DNA of 64,000 nucleotides. Origin: an uncultured Eubacteriales bacterium. Lineage in GTDB: Bacteria; Bacillota; Clostridia; Lachnospirales; Lachnospiraceae. Location: assembly GCA_949284175.1 (NCBI GenBank), contig CASDVE010000013.1, positions 41,481 to 105,480 on the forward strand. Reading direction: 5' to 3'. A program made the position numbers and the translations under genes. Of the stretch, positions 46,901-55,125 are shown piece by piece (position 1 is the stretch's first letter; each line of letters begins with the position of its first letter). The notes beneath the pieces are model-generated. The model was not told the origin of the DNA and made no database searches. It saw only the letters and a program-made list of their open reading frames with translations.

Positions 46901-47734
46901 CATTAGAGCAATATCCATCAAACAAGTGAACTTGTCCTCACGATTCAAATCTTTTTTATCCTGTAAATATAATTGATAGGTATCTTCCATTGTTTTTTTA
47001 TAATACCCATCATCAAATGTAATATTTTTTAACTCTGTTGAAAATGTTGTATGACGACAGTGATCGGACCAATAGGTGTCAAGAACACGAATTTCTGTCA
47101 TCGTCGGATCCCTATCTTCTTCTGTCTTAAAATAATTTTGTATATGTTGGAAATCTTTATAAGTCATGGCAAGACTAAGAGAATGATACAGCTCTTGTAA
47201 GTCTTTCGTATCCATATCCTTAAACCCATCCAAAACCAAAACATCTTCTGGTTCTTCAAACTGTGTTATAAGGGTATTTGGCTTTACTTCCTCTGCTTCC
47301 CTTGAATCCACCGGATTGATACAATAAGACTTAATTCTCTCAAACGCTTCTTCTGATAGTTGTCCTGCAACTGCATACGTTGTAGCAGAACGAATCACAG
47401 GATTTTCTTTTTCATTTAAAAGTTTTAAACACTGTTCCGCAGAATCCGCCCGCTGATCAAATTGACCTGGTAGGTACTCTACGCTAAACACTCGTTCTTT
47501 GTCCGAAATCGGAAACTTCTCTTCATAAAAAATGTCCACTGGTGGTTCTGAAAATACGGTGCATAACGCTTTTTGATACGTTTCTTCGTCAATATTTTCT
47601 ACATCATAGCGGATTAATATCCTGACATTAGAAATCGGAAGATTTAAGTAGCTTTTCATCTCTTCTTGGAGTTCTTTTGCTTTTACTGCATAATCTGTTT
47701 TCTTTTCCACATAAATTCGCCTTACGTTACTCAT
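43988..47734 (-). CDS. purL: Phosphoribosylformylglycinamidine synthase, single-chain
   Basis: 1248 residues from the ATG at 47734 (GGAGG five bases upstream). It is the long one-chain FGAM synthase with an N-terminal PurS-like domain, the ATP-binding synthase part (TYWSDHCRHTTFSTEL, FKNETHNHPTEIEPFGGAATCLGG, GGKTGRDGCGGATGSS, PSIGGKDSMSG) and a C-terminal class I glutaminase (FIPIFPGTNCEYDC, MFPGGFSAGDEPDGSAKF, GICNGFQALIKLG with the nucleophile cysteine, IPASHGEGRF). It catalyses the fourth step of purine synthesis. A promoter candidate is TTGTAT-18-TATGAT at 47780-47809. It is not part of a pur operon here. Confidence 0.95.
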   Translation of the reverse strand: MSNVRRIYVEKKTDYAVKAKELQEEMKSYLNLPISNVRILIRYDVENIDEETYQKALCTVFSEPPVDIFYEEKFPISDKERVFSVEYLPGQFDQRADSAEQCLKLLNEKENPVIRSATTYAVAGQLSEEAFERIKSYCINPVDSREAEEVKPNTLITQFEEPEDVLVLDGFKDMDTKDLQELYHSLSLAMTYKDFQHIQNYFKTEEDRDPTMTEIRVLDTYWSDHCRHTTFSTELKNITFDDGYYKKTMEDTYQLYLQDKKDLNREDKFTCLMDIALMAMRKIKAEGGLADQEESDEINACSIVVPVQIDGKIEEWLVSFKNETHNHPTEIEPFGGAATCLGGAIRDPLSGRSYVYQAMRVTGASDPTVSLQQTLKGKLPQRKIVTGSAHGYSSYGNQIGLATGHVSEIYHPNYVAKRMEIGAVMGASPRKNVIRKNSEAGDIVILLGGKTGRDGCGGATGSSKVHTMTSIETCGAEVQKGNAPTERKIQRLFRREEVSRLIKKCNDFGAGGVSVAIGELADGLYIDLDKVPKKYAGLDGTELAISESQERMAIVVDKRDVDQMLAYAEEENLEAVVVAKVTEEKRLVLVWRGKEIVNLSRAFLDTNGAHQETEVKVSMPAKEENNWRKREIGSDVKKEWLSILSDLNVCSQKGLIEMFDSSIGAGTVLMPFGGKYQLTPTQTMVAKLPVLKGKTDTVTMMSYGFDPYVSSWSPYHGSIYAVVQSVAKIVASGGDYRNIRFTFQEYFERLGSDPYRWGQPLSALLGAYDVQRGLGLPSIGGKDSMSGTFEDIDVPPTLVSFAVDIGNHAHIVSPELKKVGNLLVKFDIDKDEYDIPVYKQMMALYSKLFDYAKSGKMVSAYAVGFGGTIEAISKMAFGNKLGINLNTEQTMEELVAKGYGSIIVEMTKETVKEIEVPYTLVGEIIDDPQFQYGDVIIPMEEALQAWTHTLESVFPTVSGVSHEKVDTGLYDAKSIYICKHKVAKPKVFIPIFPGTNCEYDCTKAFELAGAEVITKVFKNMDASGIKESVSVFEKAISESQIVMFPGGFSAGDEPDGSAKFFATAFRNAKLQEAVMNLLNQRDGLVLGICNGFQALIKLGLVPYGEIRQLKADSPTLTTNEIGRHISQMVYTKVVSNQSPWLQKAQLGGVYAIPASHGEGRFVASKEWMDTLFANGQVATQYVDIHGNPTMNEAFNPNGSYYAIEGITSPDGRVFGKMAHSERIGEAVAKNIYGEQNQNIFASGVEYFK

Positions 47735-47882
47735 GATTTCCTCCACATTTTCCATATTTGAGTTATTGTCTTCGTGCAAATCATATCACAATTTTTATTA
47801 TAAATACAATAGATTAACTGATTGAAATAAAATATAGTTACAACTTCTGTATATCCTTACAAAAAAACAGATTTTATTTTTA

Positions 47883-48818
47883 TTAAAGATGTAGTTTTTT
47901 AATAATACGAAATGCCACAGAGTGCTCAAATAAAATAGGAGATGTCTGAGCGAAAAATAAAATTCCATCCACAGGAGCCACAATGCGATCGATGATATTG
48001 CCTTCATATGGATCGATGACTTCTGCTAAAATCTGCCCTCGTCTTACCTCTTTGTTGATCTCACAGGTTCTCCTAAAAAATCCAGATACATTGGGCTTGA
48101 CTGTCACCAGATCTTCTTCTGCTAATATGCTAGCAATATGACCATTGTGGCAATTATATTTAATAATTCCCATTCTCGTTAAAAAACGAAGTGTGGAAGA
48201 CACCGCTTGATTGGCAACCTCTTCATTCAAATAGTCATAATTGCTCACATAAAGGGAAAAGGCACTTGTCCCACTTTTATGCCAATTGTAATTTAACGTT
48301 CTCGTATCAAAACTTCTAGGCTGTCCTGTCACCACATAAGGCAAGCCAAATAAGCTGGCAAGGCTTGTGCTATCAATGCTATTTCCCAATGTTCTCACAT
48401 GGGGAACAAACTCTCCTGCTAAATAAAATCCCGTATACTGTACGCCATAGCTGTATCCAGCTGTTGCCTTCATCACTGCGGCTGCCACCCTATCTGGTGC
48501 TTCTCCAGCGGAATTTCCAGGAAAATGACGGTTGATATCTTCGTTATCTCGCACCCAGTTTCGATTTCCAACATTCATAGAGGTATTGATGGCACAAGGA
48601 ATCACAAGAATTTCTTTATTTGCCACAATGCCTCCTCGCTCTTCTAAACGGCTTAAACGATCAATGAGTTGAGATGCACAGTACAAATGCTGATATTCAT
48701 TTCCTCTAAGTGCTCCTACAATACAAGCTGCCTTTTCTCCTTTTCCAAACCGATACCCTATGACCTCAAAGTTTTCACGAAAACCAGAACTCAATGTAAA
48801 TAACACTTCTCTAGTCAT
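47883..48818 (-). CDS. M14/AstE-like protein with lost zinc site (probable pseudoenzyme)
   Basis: 311 residues, paralogous to the upstream neighbour, which overlaps it by 8 bases. The fold signature remains (GNRNWVRDNEDINRHFPGNSAGE, C-terminal barrel GFFRRTCEINKEVRRGQILAEV, IVAPVDGILFF). The metal site is altered: the usual HxxE motif reads R38-G-N-E41, and the second histidine region reads YGVQYTG. It should bind zinc poorly or not at all. It may be a regulatory partner of the active-looking paralogue. Substrate and role unknown. Confidence 0.7.
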   Translation of the reverse strand: MTREVLFTLSSGFRENFEVIGYRFGKGEKAACIVGALRGNEYQHLYCASQLIDRLSRLEERGGIVANKEILVIPCAINTSMNVGNRNWVRDNEDINRHFPGNSAGEAPDRVAAAVMKATAGYSYGVQYTGFYLAGEFVPHVRTLGNSIDSTSLASLFGLPYVVTGQPRSFDTRTLNYNWHKSGTSAFSLYVSNYDYLNEEVANQAVSSTLRFLTRMGIIKYNCHNGHIASILAEEDLVTVKPNVSGFFRRTCEINKEVRRGQILAEVIDPYEGNIIDRIVAPVDGILFFAQTSPILFEHSVAFRIIKKLHL

Positions 48819-49749
48819 AATTTCCTCCTAAAATTCGAGCGAGTAATGCTCCTTCACTTACCACCGGATAATCTCTTAATGTAAATAAAAGCCCATCACA
48901 TGGGGCAAAAATTTCCTCTTCAATGGAACCTGTTAAAGGAGCAATAATCTCCCCTATTTTCTCTCCACATTTTACATAATTAGAATGTTCTGCATGGGGA
49001 ACAAAGACACCGCTTGTTTCACTGTTAATAAAAATAACCTTTCCATCATCAGAAATAATCGGTTTTTTTGGCTCTTTTACTGGTGCACTCCAAATTCCCA
49101 TATATTTCATAAGGGAGAACACACCATCCACAACTTGATTACAATATTTTTGATCAATTCTTAATGCAGCATCCCCTTCAATGACCATAGCTTTTGTCCC
49201 CATAGCATTTAACGCATTGACAATACTCCCTTCCTTTACCGTTGTTGAAGGATGAATCCATACAAAATCCATATTCATTTGTTTGGCATAAGGCATAAGG
49301 CTATTTGCTACGTCATCATTAATCCGGACTTGTGGCACTTCTTTTAGGAAAATACTGCTGGAATGAATATCAATGCACACATTGGCACCTTTTAGATCTT
49401 CTATAATCTTTGCCGCTGTATATTCGGTCATCGTTCCTTCAAATGATCCTGGAAATGCCATATTCATATCCATATTAAATAATGGCCACTCTCTCGTTCC
49501 AACATCAAGCCCTAATGGATTAATCGCAGGATAAACATCCACAATCCCTGTTAAGGCTTTAAAATTTTCCTTAATTCTTCTGATCACTTCATAGCAAATA
49601 AACTGACCTGCCAAATCATCTCCATGTACTCCTGTTACAATACAAAGACGTTGTTCGTTCCCTGTAAGTTGTTCTGGTACAAGACTATTTTTTTTAATCC
49701 TCATAACCTCATGAACAGGCAATTCTGCCGTCGCAATTGTTTCAATCAT
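48811..49749 (-). CDS. M14-family succinylglutamate desuccinylase/aspartoacylase-like protein
   Basis: 312 residues. Zinc-site residues H42 and D45 (GVHGDD; the family usually has E at the last place) and H129 (CIDIHSSS) are visible, as are R86 and the NMDMNMAFPGS stretch for substrate carboxylate binding, and E191 (VIEGD) as the likely catalytic glutamate. The C-terminal 80 residues form a biotinyl-like barrel (TSGVFVPHAEHSNYVKCGEKIGEI). The AstE/AspA family removes acyl groups from N-acyl amino acids. It forms a two-gene unit with its degenerate paralogue. No aspartate or arginine catabolic genes lie near, so the substrate is open. Confidence 0.75.
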   Translation of the reverse strand: MIETIATAELPVHEVMRIKKNSLVPEQLTGNEQRLCIVTGVHGDDLAGQFICYEVIRRIKENFKALTGIVDVYPAINPLGLDVGTREWPLFNMDMNMAFPGSFEGTMTEYTAAKIIEDLKGANVCIDIHSSSIFLKEVPQVRINDDVANSLMPYAKQMNMDFVWIHPSTTVKEGSIVNALNAMGTKAMVIEGDAALRIDQKYCNQVVDGVFSLMKYMGIWSAPVKEPKKPIISDDGKVIFINSETSGVFVPHAEHSNYVKCGEKIGEIIAPLTGSIEEEIFAPCDGLLFTLRDYPVVSEGALLARILGGNYD

Positions 49750-49814
49750 GTAAGTTCACTTCCTCCCTGTTTTTATCTTCACTTTATTATAACAAACTAC
49801 TTTATATTTGCAAC

Positions 49815-49855
49815 GAAAAAGCCATTCTCCTATTATAAGTCTGAATGGCTTTTCT
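49815..49855 (-). terminator. Terminator of the antiporter gene
   Basis: AAAAGCCATTC pairs with GAATGGCTTTT; T runs on both strands, just past the stop at 49866. Confidence 0.8.
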
Positions 49856-49865
49856 GCATAAAATA

Positions 49866-51068
49866 TCACTTATGTGCGATTGCATGTTCCTTATCTTTCC
49901 TATATTCCATCCTCTCTGAAAATACAAACTTTAATAAAATTGGTGTCAAGAGAGTTGTAACAATAACCATAACAATCATTGGAGCAAAAAGTCTTTCATC
50001 CATTAATCCAGATTTTATTCCCTTATTTGCAACAATTAATGCAACTTCACCACGAGAAATCATTCCAACACCAATTTGTAACGATTCCTTATTAGAATAA
50101 TGACAAAGTTTTGCACCAAGACCACATCCAATTACCTTGGATAAAATAGCGACTATACAAATAAGAATAGTAAATGAAAAGGCTGAACTTGTAAGACCGC
50201 TTAAATCGGTCTTAATTCCTATACTAGCAAAGAAAATTGGTGTACATAGCATATAGGATACCACTTCTACTTTGGTCTTAATATAATCATTTTGAGATAA
50301 ATTACAAAGAACAATTCCCGCTATATACGCACCTGTAATATCCGCAATCCCAAACAACTCCGAAACATAGGCTGATAAAAGGCAAAAAGCAAAGGCGAAT
50401 ACAGGGATCCTTCGTTTATGCTCTTCGTTTAACCCTTTTAGTAGATATTGAAAAAACCGAAATACGAGCATACCACTGAGCAATGCCAATACGAAAAATA
50501 CGATCATTTTTCCAAAGACACCAAGGACAGAAATTGCATCCGTTGAACCGCTCTCTCCAACACTTGTAATAATGGATAACAATAAAATTCCAAGAATATC
50601 ATCAATAATAGCAGCCCCTAATATGGCAGTTCCAGCAGAAGTTTTTAACTTGCCCATATCCTGTAATGTTTCCACCGTAATACTAACAGAAGTTGCCGTT
50701 AAGATCACCCCAACAAAAATACGTTGTAATATTTCTGTCGTCATAGAACCTGCCACAATATAGCCTAAAATGAGGGGAGTGATCACCCCTAATACAGCGA
50801 TGATAAGAGATGCGAATCCACTTCTTTTTAACTCTTTCATATCTGTTTCTAATCCAGCTTCAAACATTAAAACGATAACACCGATTTCTGCTAAAGCGGA
50901 AATGGTATCATTAGGCTGTACTAGATTCAAACAAACTGGACCTAAAAAGATACCTGCCAACAACGCCCCTACAACTGGTGGCAAGCTAAACTTTCTAGAA
51001 ATAATGCCAAGTGCCTTTGTGATAATTAAAATGACACCAATATCAAGCAAATATTTTACCTCTTCCAT
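49866..51068 (-). CDS. CPA2-type cation:proton antiporter
   Basis: 400 residues with about 12 membrane helices and no TrkA-N tail. FSLPPVVGALLAGIFLGP, VLMFEAGLETDMKELK, GAAIIDDILGILLLSI (the paired acidic residues of the ion site are DD), and GMISRGEVALIVANKGI are hallmarks of the KefB/NapA branch. It exchanges Na+ or K+ for protons. Its leader contains a weak terminator (51101-51134). Confidence 0.9.
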   Translation of the reverse strand: MEEVKYLLDIGVILIITKALGIISRKFSLPPVVGALLAGIFLGPVCLNLVQPNDTISALAEIGVIVLMFEAGLETDMKELKRSGFASLIIAVLGVITPLILGYIVAGSMTTEILQRIFVGVILTATSVSITVETLQDMGKLKTSAGTAILGAAIIDDILGILLLSIITSVGESGSTDAISVLGVFGKMIVFFVLALLSGMLVFRFFQYLLKGLNEEHKRRIPVFAFAFCLLSAYVSELFGIADITGAYIAGIVLCNLSQNDYIKTKVEVVSYMLCTPIFFASIGIKTDLSGLTSSAFSFTILICIVAILSKVIGCGLGAKLCHYSNKESLQIGVGMISRGEVALIVANKGIKSGLMDERLFAPMIVMVIVTTLLTPILLKFVFSERMEYRKDKEHAIAHK

Positions 51069-51100
51069 TTTATAAGCCTCCTATTTCCTATTTGTTATTC

Positions 51101-51140
51101 AAAAAAAAATAGAAATTCCCTTTTATCTCTATTTCCTTTC
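51101..51140 (-). promoter_or_regulatory. Possible attenuator in the antiporter leader
   Basis: On the minus strand AAATAGA/TCTATTT closes a 13-base loop and is followed by nine T, 33 bases before the antiporter start. Upstream lies a GGAGG next to a three-codon frame (ATGATTTTTTAG). Weak stem; a leader regulation is only a possibility. Confidence 0.35.
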
Positions 51141-51210
51141 TACTAAAAAATCATTCACCTCCAATTCAAATATTTTCACTTTTTATAAATATATCTTCTA
51201 TATTTACATT

Positions 51211-51238
51211 ATTATACTATTTTTAATATATTTTTCAA
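51211..51238 (-). promoter_or_regulatory. Sigma-A promoter of the antiporter gene
   Basis: Minus strand TTGAAA, 16 bases, TATAAT, giving a leader of about 135 bases. Confidence 0.65.
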
Positions 51239-51285
51239 GTATTTTGTGAATTATCAAACGATTAATCAGACTAAACCTGTGGCTT

Positions 51286-51354
51286 TTATGATAGAAAAAG
51301 AATTTCCTATCATAAAAAAAGAACTTGAATTCCCTTATTTGGAAATTCAAGCCC
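51286..51354 (-). terminator. Tandem terminators after the basic low-complexity gene
   Basis: Minus strand CTTGAATTTCC/GGAATTCAAG then TTCTTTTTTT, followed by a second hairpin TTTATGATAG/CTATCATAAA. Confidence 0.8.
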
Positions 51355-51369
51355 CTTTTCAACTATTTA

Positions 51370-51888
51370 TTAAAAATCATTTTCATACCAGTCATCATAA
51401 TCCTCGTACATTCCGTTTTCATACTGCCTAGTATAATTGATATTTTTTGATCGTTTCTGTTTTGGCATCGGTCTTGAGCTTTGCGTTCTCTTCTTTTCTT
51501 CGCTCTTCTTCTTCATTGCCTTTTGCTCTTTTTCAAGTTTTTTCATAATGATGATCTTATCCGGCTGTTGCTCTTTGATTCTAGCTAAATCATCATTCTT
51601 TTCTGTTCGTCTTGGTTTTGACATACGTGGTTTGCTATCATATTCTTCATCCTTATCCTTTGGCTTAAAGGAATTTTGATAACGACCATTATCTCGACGA
51701 AATTCTCGATTCTCTCGTCCGTCCTTTCCATCTCGTCTAGGTCTTTCCCCATTTTGACCTTTTCCATAGCTCCCCGTTTTACCCTGTGATACTCCGGAAA
51801 AACGATGATTGCGTTCTCCATTTCCTTTAAATTTAAAATTTTTTGAACGCTGTTTTTCACGTTCTTCGTATACATTTTCTGGTGTCAC
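51370..51888 (-). CDS. Basic, disordered hypothetical protein
   Basis: 172 residues, very rich in Lys, Arg, Gly, Glu and Asn. The first 80 residues hold repeated NG/RD/GR motifs (GKGQNGERPRRDGKDGREN) resembling RGG-type RNA-binding tails. A helical KKLEKEQKAMKKKSEEKKR stretch follows, then an acidic-aromatic end (MYEDYDDWYENDF). No folded domain is visible. A nucleic-acid-binding role fits the composition but nothing more. The start at 51888 is weakly marked. Confidence 0.6.
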   Translation of the reverse strand: MTPENVYEEREKQRSKNFKFKGNGERNHRFSGVSQGKTGSYGKGQNGERPRRDGKDGRENREFRRDNGRYQNSFKPKDKDEEYDSKPRMSKPRRTEKNDDLARIKEQQPDKIIIMKKLEKEQKAMKKKSEEKKRTQSSRPMPKQKRSKNINYTRQYENGMYEDYDDWYENDF

Positions 51889-52042
51889 AAATTAATCTCC
51901 TCTCGAATATTTCGCTGATGGTTTTTGCCCATACCATCTATTATTGATGAAAGAGAAATCTATTTTTCTTCTCTCATTTTTTATTTTATACGAAATGAAC
52001 ACAAAGTCAATGTTTTTCTTTTGATAAAATATTATTTTTCTA

Positions 52043-52071
52043 TTGCCAACACTTATTGTATCTAGTACAAT
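52043..52071 (+). promoter_or_regulatory. Sigma-A promoter of the DUF1292 gene
   Basis: TTGCCA, 17 bases, TACAAT, 34 bases before the ATG; AAAGGAGG precedes the start. Confidence 0.65.
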
Positions 52072-52105
52072 GAATTTATTATAAAAATAAAGGAGGTTTC
52101 TTAGG

Positions 52106-52393
52106 ATGAACGAAGATATGATCACATTAACGCTGGAAGATGATACAGAATTACAATGTTCTGTTTTAGCGATTTTCCCTGCTGGAGATAAACAATACAT
52201 CGCTCTTCTTCCTGAAGGTTCTGATGATGTAGAAGGTGAAGTTTATCTCTATGGATATAAAGAATTAGAAAATAATGAAATTGAACTTTTAAACATTGAA
52301 GATGATGATGAATATGAAATCGTTGCAGATGCGTTTGATGAATTATTAGACGAAGCAGAATTTGAAGAATTATACGCTGATGATGAGGAATAA
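52106..52393 (+). CDS. DUF1292 family protein
   Basis: 95 residues, acidic (many Glu and Asp at the C-terminus), with the YrzB-like DUF1292 core: MITLTLEDDTELQCSVLAIFPAGDKQYIALLP and GEVYLYGYKELENNEIELLNIEDDDEYEIV. The family is widespread in Firmicutes and of unknown function. Transcribed alone with a clear terminator. Confidence 0.85.
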   Translation: MNEDMITLTLEDDTELQCSVLAIFPAGDKQYIALLPEGSDDVEGEVYLYGYKELENNEIELLNIEDDDEYEIVADAFDELLDEAEFEELYADDEE

Positions 52394-52406
52394 ATAAACT
52401 CATAGA

Positions 52407-52446
52407 AAAAGCTCTGAGCAAATCATTTGGTTTGCTCAGAGCTTTT
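52407..52446 (+). terminator. Terminator of the DUF1292 gene
   Basis: AAAAGCTCTGAGCAAA pairs with TTTGCTCAGAGCTTTT; A and T runs serve both strands, including the gene ending at 52463. Confidence 0.9.
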
Positions 52447-52462
52447 GTCACATAATGGGATA

Positions 52463-53104
52463 TTAATTGTTTATCATCACTTTAAATTCTTGTTTTTTTA
52501 CTAAATCATTTTTCATGGAATCAAATCGTTTATTCCACTCTTTTTGACTTGCCTTTTCATTTTCTTCTTTATATTGCTTGGCAACTGCATTGATGTATTG
52601 TTTGATTGGTAAATCCACCTTAGCAAGCTCTCTTTCGTACTCCCAATAAGCCTCTTTTGTTCCAAACGTTTCTTCTATGATTTCAGCAGTCTTTTTATTT
52701 TTTTCATCAGACATCTCTGTCTTTAAGGCTTCCAAATATTCATTGATGTCTTCTTCTGCGGCAGTGTATCCTTGTTCTATGGCTTCCGCATAAATCGCAT
52801 AGCGTTCCTTTACATAAATCTCTGCCTCTTGTTTTGCCTCATCTTCTTTTAAATTATTTAATTTATAATACTCAACCATCTGTTCATAGTCAAGCAAAGG
52901 AATCGTAACCGTCTTTCCTTTTGCATAAACCTCCGTTTTTTCGTCAGTTTTCATTTTCTGTGCTGTCTGAGCTACAATGGCACTCCATTGTCTTAATTTC
53001 TCTTGTTGCTGTTTTCTTCCAACAAAACTAAAGATGAGCAACAGACCAAGCACTCCTATCACTCCTATAAAAACGGATTTCCACATCACATTCTTTTTCT
53101 TCAT
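52463..53104 (-). CDS. Membrane-anchored SurA-N-like hypothetical protein
   Basis: 213 residues from the ATG at 53104 (AAAGGAG five bases upstream). One N-terminal helix (about 5-24) anchors a charged helical domain. The stretch PLLDYEQMVEYYKLNNLKEDEAKQ and the later EAIEQGYTAAEEDINEYLEALK, FGTKEAYWEYERELAK resemble the SurA/PrsA N-terminal chaperone fold, without a prolyl isomerase domain. It is the third gene after gltX and a helicase. Function unknown. Confidence 0.6.
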   Translation of the reverse strand: MKKKNVMWKSVFIGVIGVLGLLLIFSFVGRKQQQEKLRQWSAIVAQTAQKMKTDEKTEVYAKGKTVTIPLLDYEQMVEYYKLNNLKEDEAKQEAEIYVKERYAIYAEAIEQGYTAAEEDINEYLEALKTEMSDEKNKKTAEIIEETFGTKEAYWEYERELAKVDLPIKQYINAVAKQYKEENEKASQKEWNKRFDSMKNDLVKKQEFKVMINN

Positions 53105-53127
53105 AGAAACTCCTTTTCTCATTTGTA

Positions 53128-55125
53128 TCATTGCTCTAATTGCAACAATCCATTGGTTACAACAAAATCCACATTCAAAGTTCTTGTATCCGCCATCTTA
53201 TCAAAATACACACAGATGCGATCTTGATCCACATAAGTAATATGCCCTATTCCATATTTCACATGCCTTACAGCCTTTCCAACGGCAAGCTCTTCCTTAT
53301 CAAATAAAAGCTCTCCTACAAATCGAGATCTTATCAGTTTTTTGCTGAAATAGTCTTCTACACTAAAAATATGAAGATGCTCTTTTGCCCTTGTCATCGC
53401 CACATAAAACATTCGCCTCTCCTCTTCTAAGTCCGCATCCTTTACTGCTTTTTTATGAGGAGTAACTTCTTCATTGGCATCCAATAAGAAAACCGTATTA
53501 AACTCTAATCCTTTCGAACTGTGCATGGTCGTCATCATAACACCATCCGCATTTTTTTGTCCTTGTTCCACCTGTTGCTTTAAATGTTCGGAATATTCTC
53601 GAATATGCCGAAACCAATCCTCCATACTCGCATACTCTTTCGCTCCCATTTGAATCTCATCAAGAACTTCAAACAGATCCTCTGCATTCATTTTTCGAAA
53701 ACTAGCATACTCTTTTAAAAAATCTTCATATCCCATTCCCTTTCGAATATAGTTAATGGCAAGATAAGGGCTCATATTGGATAATAGTTTTAAATCCGCT
53801 TCCAGTTGCTCGATTCGTTCTACCATCCATTTTTTATCGGATAAAGCAATTTTTAATTCTGAAAATGATATGGTGGGATTTGGCACATGGTCTCTACTTA
53901 AATAGCGTTTCGGACGGTTCATAATATCCAAAAAGACCGCCCGTTCCCGATTTCCAACGGCCAACTTCATATAGCTCATGAGATTTCTTGCAATAAAATG
54001 ATCATAAATATTTGGAATCCCATCTCGCATTTTAAAAGGAATATTATATTCCATCATTTTCTCTAACAAAAGTCTTGGCTGTGTATTCGTTCTAAAAATC
54101 ACAGCCATTTCAGAAAATAAGGTTCCGTTTCGATTATACTCTCGAATCAAATTGATAATCTCTTCATTCTCTTCTCTTTGATTTTTCACTTCATGAACTT
54201 GAATCGGCTCTTTTTTTCCTCTACTAGCTTTGATCTCTTTTTGAAAGCGTTTTGTATTGTTCTTTATCACTCGTCCAGCACCTTCAACGATGTCCGCACT
54301 ACAACGATAGTTTATGCTTAAAAGCGTTTTTTTACACATGGGATAATCTTTTTCAAATCCGAGCATAATCTCTGGTTTGGCACCCCGAAAACGATAAATG
54401 GACTGATCATCATCTCCTACAATAAATAAATTGTCCTCTGGCTTGGCAAGCATTTTTACAATATCATACTGAAGTTTATTAATGTCTTGAAACTCATCAA
54501 TGAGCAAATAACGAAATCTTTGTTGCCACTGCTTTAAAATATCTTCTCTCTCCTTAAAAAGTTCATAGGTAAAGACAAGCATATCATCAAAATCAATTTT
54601 TTGGTACTTACGTAAATATTCTTCATATTCATTGTAAATCTTACGAAATACATCATCAGAACACGTGGTACTATAATAGTTGTCAAGGGATATCATTTCC
54701 CCTTTTACAAGGCTGATCTCTCCAATTAAATTGCTTAAAAATTCTGCTTCATCTTCCATCTCCAGTTTTTGTCCTGTTACAATCTCTCTCAAATACTGGC
54801 GTTTTTCTTCTTCACTTATGACATTGGCACTAGTATAGCCATAGGCATGCTTTAAAATTGTAAAAAAGATAGAATGAAAGGTTCCAAAAACAACTGGCAG
54901 GTTTTCACCTGCCAGTTTATAAAATCGTTCTTTCATTTCAGAGGCTGCTGCCTTTGTAAAAGTTATCACAAGAATTTTTGACGGATGAATGCCATGTTGT
55001 TCTATTAGATACTTTACTCGATGTGTGAGTACCATCGTTTTCCCCGAACCGGGGCCTGCAAGCACAAGCATGGAACCATCTTTATGGGTCACTGCTTGCT
55101 TTTGTGCCTCATTCAATGTCATCAT
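53128..55125 (-). CDS. UvrD/PcrA-type superfamily 1 helicase
   Basis: 665 residues. Motif I AGPGSGKT (23-30), Ia TFTKAAASEMKERF, II LLIDEFQDINKLQ, III GDDDQSIYRFRGA, IV LSINYR, V TMHSSKGLEFNTVFL and VI YVAMTRAKEHLHIFS are all present. It unwinds DNA 3' to 5' using ATP. It lacks the usual PcrA C-terminal extension, ending instead in a short region (VKYGIGHITYVDQDRICVYFD) as in PcrA/UvrD Tudor tails. The ATG follows the gltX stop with no gap, indicating translational coupling. Confidence 0.9.
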   Translation of the reverse strand: MMTLNEAQKQAVTHKDGSMLVLAGPGSGKTMVLTHRVKYLIEQHGIHPSKILVITFTKAAASEMKERFYKLAGENLPVVFGTFHSIFFTILKHAYGYTSANVISEEEKRQYLREIVTGQKLEMEDEAEFLSNLIGEISLVKGEMISLDNYYSTTCSDDVFRKIYNEYEEYLRKYQKIDFDDMLVFTYELFKEREDILKQWQQRFRYLLIDEFQDINKLQYDIVKMLAKPEDNLFIVGDDDQSIYRFRGAKPEIMLGFEKDYPMCKKTLLSINYRCSADIVEGAGRVIKNNTKRFQKEIKASRGKKEPIQVHEVKNQREENEEIINLIREYNRNGTLFSEMAVIFRTNTQPRLLLEKMMEYNIPFKMRDGIPNIYDHFIARNLMSYMKLAVGNRERAVFLDIMNRPKRYLSRDHVPNPTISFSELKIALSDKKWMVERIEQLEADLKLLSNMSPYLAINYIRKGMGYEDFLKEYASFRKMNAEDLFEVLDEIQMGAKEYASMEDWFRHIREYSEHLKQQVEQGQKNADGVMMTTMHSSKGLEFNTVFLLDANEEVTPHKKAVKDADLEEERRMFYVAMTRAKEHLHIFSVEDYFSKKLIRSRFVGELLFDKEELAVGKAVRHVKYGIGHITYVDQDRICVYFDKMADTRTLNVDFVVTNGLLQLEQ

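Noticed and set aside
44000..49749. purL as part of the purine-degradation regulon
   Set aside because: It is a synthesis gene more than 13 kb away on the minus strand, and no TTGATTA palindrome precedes it.
49866..51068. Functional link between the antiporter and the AstE-like pair
   Set aside because: A terminator separates them and nothing in sequence beyond adjacency supports a link.
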